From Nitzschia sp. pyKryTriq1 (lineage: Eukaryota > Bacillariophyta > Bacillariophyceae > Bacillariales > Bacillariaceae), in the NCBI GenBank assembly GCA_956465555.1, contig OY101119.1, positions 2,342,629-2,406,628 of the forward strand: DNA of 64,000 bases. The letters run 5' to 3'. The position numbers were made by a program, and so were the translations under genes. Within the stretch, counting starts at the first letter, position 1, and each line of letters starts with the position of its first letter. A model generated the notes under the pieces. The model saw nothing but the letters and a program-made list of their open reading frames with translations. It was not told the DNA's origin and made no database searches. This document shows, one piece after another, positions 1 through 9,296 of the stretch.

Positions 1-874
<874 letters not shown>

Positions 875-1756
875 CTGTTCTAAATATTTCTTTTCGGAAT
901 GTAGTTTTCTTCTGTGATGACCTCCACCTCGTTCCAAAGAATCTGTTGATTTCTTGGGTAACTTAAAGGAGAACGAAACGATGATGGTGACTGCGGGATC
1001 CGATCGAGTTCGAATTACTTGTTGTCAAGAGCAAAGACGAAACACTACTAGGGTCCTGCCTTGCTTCACCTCTTGTGAGTGTGTTGGAACTCGGATGTTG
1101 TCGTTGCTTGCAGAGCCATACCGGTACTGTAGATGTTGAACGTTGAACCCAAGAGGGAACGAATAGATCAGCGGTCTGTCTCGTCGTCGACGGCGGCCGC
1201 ACCCAGAAACATCGCGTTTTGGAGGGTCTTCAACATGGGCCGACGCGTGGAACTGTCGTGGAATACTACAGTACGATGTACCGATACCTGGTACCAGTAC
1301 CGGTACCGGTACCGGTACAAGTACCGGAGAGGACTTTTTCTGCGCGGCTTGAGCTGTTCTGATTGGTGGAGAATTGAGATTATTATCATAATGATACATA
1401 TGTATGTAGTTATATGTATAAGAATACGTATGTATTCATATTCGATCGTCGCGATCCGCCCGCCTCAGTTCGATCGCCCGCCCGCCCGCCCCGCGCGATC
1501 GCATCGATCGATCGATTGCTTCGACGGACGGCGCGAGGTACACCGACGGCCGACGGACCGAACCATCATCATCGCAACGAAAACGATGAAAGATCGTCTT
1601 CCGACGAGAAGATGTTGACGGACGGCTGCGGTGATGGAGGATGGAGGACAAAAGACAACAAGGACATGAACATAGCACCAGTCAAAAGTCAAAAGCAAGG
1701 TTGCTGCCCGCCGCAATCCGCAATAAGCTCAAAAACCGAATGCCAAACAGTTCACC
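875..1756. other. Shared upstream region between gltX and DNAJC11-like gene
   Basis: About 880 bp between two divergent starts. It holds a GTAC-period repeat near 1267..1330, a CGATCGATCG-rich stretch near 1483..1520 and an AT-rich patch near 1375..1440. Open frames here are built from the repeats (YRYRYR, VPVPVP) and are not gene-like. No RNA gene recognised. Confidence 0.5.
1267..1330. repeat. GTAC-period self-complementary repeat
   Basis: Successive units of GTAC plus two bases (GTACCA, GTACCG, GTACCG, GTACCG, GTACAA, GTACCG) at period about 6. Each unit is nearly its own reverse complement. This is one of about twenty such clusters in the window. Confidence 0.8.
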
Positions 1757-4098
1757 ATGGAGTCAAATTCCTCGTCCCTGGAGGTGGATCTGTACTCTTT
1801 GTTGAAAGTGGATCGCACCTCGACGGAAGAAGAAATCCATCGAGCGTACAAGAACTTGTCCACTACCTTTCATCCTGACAAGCTTCCGCCGACGACATCG
1901 CCCGAAGATAGAGAGAAATTCCAGGAAGTCTTCTTAGCATTCAAGCGAGCAAGTAAGTTTGTAACAAATTTCTTTCTTTCAAATTTGCATGGTTCTTCGT
2001 GGCTCAAATGGCTCAAATCTTTCCTTCTTGCTACCTGTACACGCACTTGCTTCTCGCAGATGATGTTTTGATTGACCCAGTCTTACGATTGACATATGAT
2101 TACTATGGTGAAGAAGGCGTCGAGTTGGTCAAAAGGATACAGCAACAACGAAGGGAGCAACAAACTCGAAAATCGGCGACACTAGAAAGAACCGAAGACG
2201 AAGAAGACGAGGATGATGACGACGATTTTGAGGCGACGCTGTATGAACGGGTTGAACGGTTGTTGGCATCAAATCCACTGAAGGCGAAACAGGAACTGCA
2301 ACGATTCATGGAGCAACACGACTATCATGAAAATTTGACAGAGCAGAACCGAGTTCAGTTGGGTTGTAGTATGGATTTCCCTCCTGTAGTCGACCTCAAA
2401 GCAGTATATTTCGATGGGCGAGATTATTTGAAACTAGTCAAGCAGAAAATAGTGGCCCAGGGAAGACAAGCATCCCGCGAAGATCGAAAGTATTATGAAC
2501 AACGACTCAAACAAGAGCAGGGTTTAGTTGACTACCAGATCAATCGCATTCGGGATTCTCAAAAGGGCTCTGTTGGGTTCACCCTGTCAAGTGTACAACC
2601 GAGAAGCGTGAAAACTTTGTCTGGGGCCAAAGTACAACCCAAATGGAGCATGGCGATGGGAGCTTCGACAGATCTCATATATCCAGGAGTTGCCGAGGTG
2701 GCAAAATTAGTTGGCAAAGAAAAGGAAGAACAGAAACATCCTGCCTCCACTTTTGTAAATGCTGTGTACCAGCCAGTACCCGATTCTCAAATCAATCTTA
2801 CAGCCAACTTATCAAACGATCAATCGCATCAGGTGAGCAAGCATTGTATTCCGAGTTGTTCGATGACCAAAGGGAAATCATCGTCAATCTGACTCTTTTT
2901 CAAAATCAAGTTCGTGCTTGGGTCCGCTCGCACTTTCTCCAACCGGTCGAGCTATCGTTACAGCCTGACTTTCTTGTCAAAGTCTCCTATGGATACAAAT
3001 TTGATTCTCAATTTAAAGTCATTTCGTCACATAAAAGACATCGGGATGACATCTGGAGGCTTGTCCATGGGTGCGAATGGGAAGGTCTTGCAATGGAACG
3101 CAAAGTTGGAGGCCGTGAACGGGAAAGAGAACGTTCACAAAACATCCGCAAAAATTTCTGTAGGAATGATGCAAGGAAATTCACTCGAGTTGTCTTACAA
3201 ACTAAAAAGCCGTAAAAAAATATGGCTTGACGAATATATCCAGTTGCCCAAGAGTTTGGAAGCCACCACCGTTCTTGGGAGATTCCCAAAAGTGGAAGCG
3301 ATGGTGTTTCAGCAGCTTACGACTCTGGCATCGCACCCAACTCTGGCATTTGGCCTCGAGCATGATATTGGTCTTGGATCTTGGACCTGGGTCTGGGAAC
3401 TGCACTGCCATAGCTCGAGCTTTCGTGTTCCCATTCCTGTCCTTTATTTGGGTACAATCACCAATCCTGTTGCATTCTATCAACGGAAGTTCTATTATGG
3501 CATCTACAGCCTCCTGTTGCAGTCCTTAGTGGCGGATATTTTGCAGGAAGACATCGACGGGAGTAAAGAGGAAACTGAAAAGGAACAGGAAATGAAGCTG
3601 ATGGTGAATACGTCCAAGTCGAAAACAAAGTCAGAATCTACTTCCCAATTAATTTTGATGGAGAGCGTGGCAGAACGTCGACGCTACGCTGAGTTGCAAC
3701 GGGATGGCTTGGTGATTATCAAAGCTACATATTGGGTCGAGGAGCGAGATGGTCCAGAAGTTCAGCTTCATACAATGGATGCAACAGCGCAGCTGCAGTT
3801 CTGGGTATCTCATGGAAGACTGTCTTTGCCGGCGCTACCAAAATCATGTCTACTTGGTTTCTATGACCTACGAACAGAGAGCAAGAATCGCACGCGATCT
3901 TACAAATGGGATTGGAGGATTTGGAAACGATGGACCCACCGTTCCGTATGCCCATCACAGGATCAAATGGAACCTCAGCTCCGGATTCGCTATTCCTACA
4001 GAGGATACGTTTATGAAGTTACGTCTTCGGACAAAGATGCACTGACGATACCAAATAGTAAGGCCCGTCTTCTTGGCCATGCCATTGTCATACAATAA
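1757..4098 (+). CDS. DNAJC11-like J-domain protein
   Basis: J-protein, 718 aa from three exons: 1757..1952, 2060..2832, 2911..4098; introns begin GTAAGT and GTGAGC, and the summed length is in frame. The J-domain (about residues 9-75) has the HPD motif in TFHPDKLPP and ends with NDVLIDPVLRLTYDYYGEEG. The middle third is rich in alternating short strands (SAKISVGMMQGNSLELSYKL), as in DNAJC11, and the C-terminus carries the family ending with LPKSCLLGFYD, IRYSYRGYVYEV and ALTIPNSKARLLGH, matching the DUF3395 region. DNAJC11 acts at mitochondrial contact sites with MICOS in animals; a similar role is inferred. An acidic EDEEDEDDDDD insert follows the J-domain. The second intron is needed because the frame hits a stop at 2890. 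Its 3' end faces the asnA stop only 31 bp away. Confidence 0.85.
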
Positions 4099-4129
4099 GG
4101 TTTTCTACTATTTATCCTGAAGCACTGTG

Positions 4130-5533
4130 CTAAGGTGCAAGATTTGCATTTTTCTTCGCCGACAGATTGATGATTCTGTCTGGGATCATATCGATACCAG
4201 CCTCCATTGCCTGCTCGTAGTGTTTGTCGTGCCAAACTCCCACCTGGACCTCGCCGATATGGCCGGTACGGAGAAGAAGCATCAAGAGTCGGGAGATTCC
4301 AATTCCTCCACCATATGAAAAGGGTAGTTTCCCTTCGATCACTGCTTTCTGGTAGTCAAGGCCAGCTTCATGGACAACGCCACGGTGCTCCAGTTGTTTG
4401 AGCAAAGATTCCTTGTCCACTCGGATTCCCATGCTGCTGAGCTCATGACGATACTCAGTTAGAGGGTGACGCACGATAATATCTCCGTTCAAATTCCAGT
4501 CATCGTATCCAGGACTGCGGACTTCCTCTGCAGGGGATCCATCTTTCATCGGCCAGCCCATTCCGATGATGAAAATTGCGCCGTATTTATTTACAGCTGC
4601 ATCTTCTCTGCCATGAACATCTAAGTCAGGGAACTCGTCATGAAGATCTTGAGCAGTAACAAAGTGAATTTCTTTGGGAAGACGCCACTCTGAAGATGGG
4701 TGCCCTAGTGCCAGAATAGCAGGATACTTTTCAATGATCATGTCCTGCGCGTCCGTGATGATTTTATAAATCGTCTCGACAAAGTCTTTGAGCTGTGCCA
4801 CGGTGCGTTGTTCTTCTGTAATATGGATCTCGAAATCCCATTGATCTGCGATTGCGGAATGGGTGCAATCGCCTTTATAACCTTTCCTGATAGATGTACT
4901 ATCGCAGTAAATGCCTTCCCCGACCGGTATCTCAAGTCGATCCAACATGATGCGTTTCCATTTTGCAAGCGATTGGACAACTTCGCAGTCCATCTCATAA
5001 GCAGATATTAGCTTAATTTCGTCCTCCGACATTTTGATTCCGCGCGGGATGTCTTGGTTTGGCACAGTGAATCTTACTGCTGACTTCGATTCAGATCCAT
5101 CAAGTTCATCGTTCACTCCTGTGCCTCTAAGAAACGCGAGCGGGGTCACATGCTGTAAAAGAGAGATATCCTGGAATCAGTGACATTATCACAATCTTGC
5201 TATACATGACGGACAGGTCTTCATAATTACCTTTGTCAAGTGCAGGTCTTCCTCCAAACGCTTTTCAACGAAACGTTTGACGTCGTTGATGGCTTTTTGG
5301 ATATCAAGTCGAGAAAGGCGGTGGGTAGAGTTTGCATCGCGGTTTCTTTTGGGGGGCAGAATAGCTGGGTTCATATACGGAACCGTCGAGGACGAGCCAA
5401 GCATGTCGGAGGAAACGACATGTTGTACTATGGGTGCATTCCGCAATTTAACTGTTGGCGATGACCAGGACTGAACCTCCTGGATATCCAGAGAGACCAA
5501 AAAAAGGAAGAAGTGTTTCTTCATGCTCACCAT
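4130..5533 (-). CDS. asnA: Aspartate-ammonia ligase, bacterial AsnA type
   Basis: Makes asparagine from aspartate, ammonia and ATP (AMP-forming). Two exons, 5231..5533 and 4130..5152, joined across a GTAATT..TTACAG intron of 78 nt; 441 aa. AsnA hallmarks are VVQSLAKWKRIML, SAIADQWDFE, PGYDDWNLNGDIIV, HELSSMGIRVD, GGGIGISRLLMLLLRTGHIG and VGVW, in the order of the E. coli enzyme (330 aa). It belongs to the class II aminoacyl-tRNA synthetase-like fold, not the glutamine-dependent AsnB family usual in eukaryotes. The extra N-terminus has a short hydrophobic leader (MKKHFFLFLVSL) and a Trp after QS, which could be a plastid presequence, though weaker than others here. Start could also be the Met at 5524. 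Bacterial ancestry is inferred from family. Confidence 0.9.
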
Positions 5534-5960
5534 ACAGGTCGATATTCCTATCTTTTTTTCAAAATAATTAATTTATTTGCTTGTGGTCCAAGAGAGTGTT
5601 TTTTGTGGCAGTCTCCAATTCTGACGGAAAGATACGTTCGTTGAGACGAAGACAATACCGGCAAGAGGATGATGGGGGATGATGATGATTCTTCTTCATC
5701 GTAGTCGCTTCTCCTTTATTCTTCTTTGACACCAAACTTGGCAAACTTGACGCCGACGGGTTCGCGTTTTCAGGTATGCATACGGAGAACAAATGCCAGT
5801 TGACTCAGGCGACTTGATGTGTTTTGACAGTAGTCGAATTAATCGAATAAATCGACGATGCATTTAGCGCGACTGCGAAAGTAGCTATGATACTATTCTC
5901 GGGAGATTTCTGTAAAACGACATCCAGCGACACTCCTCTAGAGAAAATACTCCTACTCCT
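5534..5960. other. Intergenic, no gene seen
   Basis: Upstream of asnA and downstream of the dioxygenase gene (both minus). The only open frame (5568..5792, minus) has low-complexity composition and no recognisable domain. Confidence 0.4.
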
Positions 5961-7025
5961 CTAAAGCAGATCTAACGAGGCCTCTGAAAGCCCAAATGGT
6001 GGTGGAACTCTTGATTTGTGTCGCCAAATGCGGGCAATCCATTTTTCATCAATTGCAGGACACCCCTCGTGTTCAGTGCGTTCGTCAAAACGACCCATGG
6101 CATCGGCCGGAAAAAAGAGCAAAGCGTCACCTTGCTTTGGTCGCACTGTGAGATGAGGCTCATCGGGGTCTCCATTCGTATCGGGTGACGCAGGAAGACG
6201 GCCAAATCGAGTGAGACCCCCGGCTCCCACGTCGTTCAGGTATACAAGCAAGGTGGCCAATGTTTGACCTCCGCGATTGGCATCTTCTGTCTCAGCGGAA
6301 CGGTTTGCATCAAAGTGAGGTGCTAGGACTTGGTCTGCCTCGTAACGAATGACTGTTGGTGCTTCAAAAAGCCGTGCTTCGTCTTGCAACTGGCCAGGCT
6401 TAGCATCGAAGAGTCTCGCAGTTTTCTTAACAAACTGTTTTGTCCCACTCGATGCATCCGATAAATCATCCAAAGTTGTCGAGGTGCTTGTCCGCAAAGA
6501 TTTTAGTCCTTCGGCGCGTGAAAAAGTGAACCCCGCAATCAAGGCAGTGACCACTACAAAAATGACCGCGTAGTTTTGGAGGGCATGTATGACCAAGCTG
6601 ATTTGATTGGAACCCGAGGGATCGTCCTTGACCTGGATCCAGGCGCCAATCAACGAGAGCCAAGCTACAGGGCCTTTGGCAGCGAGTTCGACTAGATCCT
6701 TAAAGTCTTCGGTCCATCCAGCATAGGCGACGGGCGATCGTTCCAATTTCTTCTCTTGAGCGCGATCTATCATATCCTGACAAGCCTTGGGGTCTAAAAA
6801 GCCCTCGATGACAAAAATGTCTGGACTGGAGTGCACTTTCTTTAAACCAGGAAAACTCTCATCTATGGGAATACGAGCTCCCACAGAAGTTGCTGGGAAC
6901 GATGTCGAGAACAATCGATTATTCCCTTTGGATACACTTTTCCAAGAAGAAAAGGCCGAAGATCCTGACGACCACACGAGGGCTGTAAATAAAAACGGGG
7001 CATATAACTCAACAAACAGTCTCAT
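5961..7025 (-). CDS. Prolyl 4-hydroxylase-like 2OG-Fe(II) oxygenase, probably plastid membrane
   Basis: Single-exon gene, 354 aa. The C-terminal double-stranded beta-helix has the iron ligands HFD (about residues 235-237) and His in EHEGCP (about 319), followed by KW, the 2-oxoglutarate-binding Lys of P4H enzymes. TLLVYLNDV..GGLTRF and GDALLFFPAD are typical of prolyl 4-hydroxylase alpha-type domains. The N-terminus is a signal peptide ending SGSSAFSSW, an ASAF-type plastid motif. Unusually, a strongly hydrophobic helix (about 151-170, AVIFVVVTALIAGFTF) sits inside the region between the first conserved segment and the iron site, preceded by VAWLSLIGAWIQV, so the protein is probably membrane-inserted. 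Substrate unknown; peptidyl-proline is the family precedent. Divergent from the OLA1 gene. Confidence 0.8.
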   Translation of the reverse strand: MRLFVELYAPFLFTALVWSSGSSAFSSWKSVSKGNNRLFSTSFPATSVGARIPIDESFPGLKKVHSSPDIFVIEGFLDPKACQDMIDRAQEKKLERSPVAYAGWTEDFKDLVELAAKGPVAWLSLIGAWIQVKDDPSGSNQISLVIHALQNYAVIFVVVTALIAGFTFSRAEGLKSLRTSTSTTLDDLSDASSGTKQFVKKTARLFDAKPGQLQDEARLFEAPTVIRYEADQVLAPHFDANRSAETEDANRGGQTLATLLVYLNDVGAGGLTRFGRLPASPDTNGDPDEPHLTVRPKQGDALLFFPADAMGRFDERTEHEGCPAIDEKWIARIWRHKSRVPPPFGLSEASLDLL

Positions 7026-7543
7026 GGTCTCTGTCTGCTCACTACTGCTAGCTATATGCTTTCAACGTCGGTAAGTGTTAAAATATTTGAATCGAAAACA
7101 GTACGTACTTTAACTTGATGGGTGGAAATGCATTACAGTGAATGTTCAATGGTGATTGCTGATGGCTGCGAATGGCCCATCATGATGGCCGATCATACTT
7201 GTACAGGTACCGGTACCAGTACTGTACCGGTGTACCGGTATATACTCTTACCGCGGTAGCGGTACTGGTGAACGAGTACTGTACCAGTACTTGTACAGTA
7301 ACAGTACTACCGGTAAGATAACTGCGTATACCGGTACCGAAACTGGTAATTTTCTACATATAAATACCGTACCGGTAGCGTTCGCCAAAAGATAACGACC
7401 TACTGTCTGTATGTATGTACGGTACGAAATTCCGTCCAAATTTAAGTTGCTTTCATACAAAAAATAGTCTACAAGTTTTACTATAGTAGTACTCTTCTAC
7501 ATTACGAGTACTTGGTAGTCTATTATTACAGCTGACTTTCAGA
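7026..7543. other. Shared upstream region with GTAC-period repeat
   Basis: 518 bp between the divergent dioxygenase and OLA1 starts. Positions about 7199..7340 are a dense GTAC/ACCGGT repeat with several palindromes (GGTACC, ACCGGT, AGTACT). A small minus frame over it encodes only repeat-derived sequence. Confidence 0.6.
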
Positions 7544-9025
7544 ATGCCACCCAAAAAAGCTAACGATGGTCCGCCTCTTCCTCGGTTTGGAAGAGTGGGC
7601 AACAACCTAAAAATGGGAATTGTTGGGTACGTACTTCACATGCCATCGAGGAATCAACGAATCGATCACCTTATTTTTGTCGTTCTCATCACGTCATTCC
7701 TTTTCCTCTTTTCCGTCACTTTTGCAGTCTCCCCAACGTTGGAAAGAGTGTACGTCATCAAAGCCTTCTGTACTGCTGCTTTCTTTTTCTCCTTTTTTCT
7801 CACGCAGATTGCTTGCTACAGTCGCTCTTCAATTTATTGAGTGAATCGGCCGAAGCTGAGGCCGCCAATTATCCCTTTTGTACCATTGATCCCAACACAA
7901 CACGATGTGCCGTTCCCGATGAACGCTACGAAAAACTCTGTGAAATTTGGAATCCTCCCTCGAAGTATCCCGCCTTTTTGCACTTGGTCGATATTGCCGG
8001 ATTGATCAAGGGCGCGTCGGAAGGTGCCGGATTGGGCAATGCTTTTTTGAGTCACATTCAAGCCGTTGATGGAATCTTTCACTTGTTGCGGGCCTTTGAT
8101 GACAAGGACATCACGCACGTCGATGACAGCATTGATCCCGAGCGCGACTTGGAAACTATCACTTCGGAACTCTGCAAAAAAGATTTGGCCTACGTCTTGC
8201 AACAACGCGATTTGCGCGAAAAAGATGTCAAGAAAAATCCCACCATGAAGTTGCCGCCCCTCTTTTTTACCGTCATGGACACGTGCGAAGAAATGTTGCG
8301 CAATAATCAACCCCTGGCCAAAGGACGAGAATGGACGGCACCGGAAGTGGACAAAATCAACGAATTGATTCCAGGTTGTATTACCCTCAAACCCATGGTC
8401 TATCTCGTCAATTGTTCGAAACAATCCTTTACCGTAGGTGGGAATAAGGTACGTTTTTGCTGTATGGGCGTTTGTGTGTGTAGCGAAAAGGTTCATTTGT
8501 CTCACAAAATCCTATCAAACTGTATACTATCGATAGTACATAAAAAAGATCAAAGACTGGGTGGACAGCCATGGTGGTGGATTGGTCATTCCCTTTTCCA
8601 TTCCCTTTGAAGAAGAACTAAAACAACTTCAAAAAGCTGGTGATACCGAAGGAGAAAAGGCATTGTTGGCGACTTTGAATGGACGAGGATCCATGTTGCC
8701 GCGCATTGTCAAATGCGGGTACCGTCAATTGAAATTGCAATATTACTTTACTGCCGGCGAAAAGGAAGTGAGATGTTGGACCGTAGCCCAAGGTGCTACC
8801 GCACCCCAAGCAGCCGGTGTCATTCATACGGATTTTGAAACGGGATTTATCAAACTCGAGTGTTGTTCCTACGAAGATTTTATTCAATGCAACAAGGGAG
8901 AAAAAAGTATGGCCAGTGTCAAAGCCGCTGGTAAATATCGACAAGAAGGCAAGAACTACATTGTTCAAGATGGGGATATTTGTCACTTTCTATTCAACAA
9001 GGCTACCGGTGGCAAGAAAAAATAG
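7544..9025 (+). CDS. OLA1: OLA1/YchF-type Obg-like ATPase
   Basis: Universally conserved TRAFAC-class P-loop NTPase, binding ribosomes and stress regulators and preferring ATP in known members. 406 aa from four exons: 7544..7626, a 22-nt microexon 7728..7749, 7822..8448 and 8537..9025. Frame is kept through all joins. The Walker A motif GLPNVGKSSLFN is assembled from the first three exons. Other marks are TIDPNTTRCAVPDER, DIAGLIKGAS (G3), MVYLVN (G4 start), KIKDWVDSHGGGLVIPF and the TGS domain (VRCWTVAQGATAPQAAGVIHT) ending KAAGKYRQEGKNYIVQDGDI. Length fits the family (396 in human). The G4 tetrad that reads NxxE in known members reads NCSK here. Introns 1 and 2 begin GTACGT; the last join uses ATAG/TAC, giving NKYIKKIKDW; a second AG 12 nt later would also keep frame. 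Confidence 0.93.
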
Positions 9026-9296
9026 AGCACTGACAAGCAAATATATAGAATCCATGGGCCGAGCGAAGGAAAGATCACAGGTAAGAGAAAGCGAAAGGAA
9101 CAATAGAGCAGTGGGGGTTCTTGAGTGCAGGAAAGTCTCTGTTAGATGCTCATCCTGTCCCTCCACAAGCTTTGGACCGAGCCATCCCAAGAACGATCAC
9201 ACATAGTGTTTTTTGAGTACGGTACTATACCATATTGCTTTTTCCGAGAAAGTAAACACTGTAACTACGTCAACTCGATCTTGCTTACTATCGTGA

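Noticed and set aside
1133-1618. 161-aa plus frame upstream of the DNAJC11-like gene
   Set aside because: Composition is dictated by GTAC and CGATCG repeats; no domain.
7834-8505. 223-aa minus frame inside OLA1
   Set aside because: Shadow of a highly conserved GTPase exon on the plus strand.
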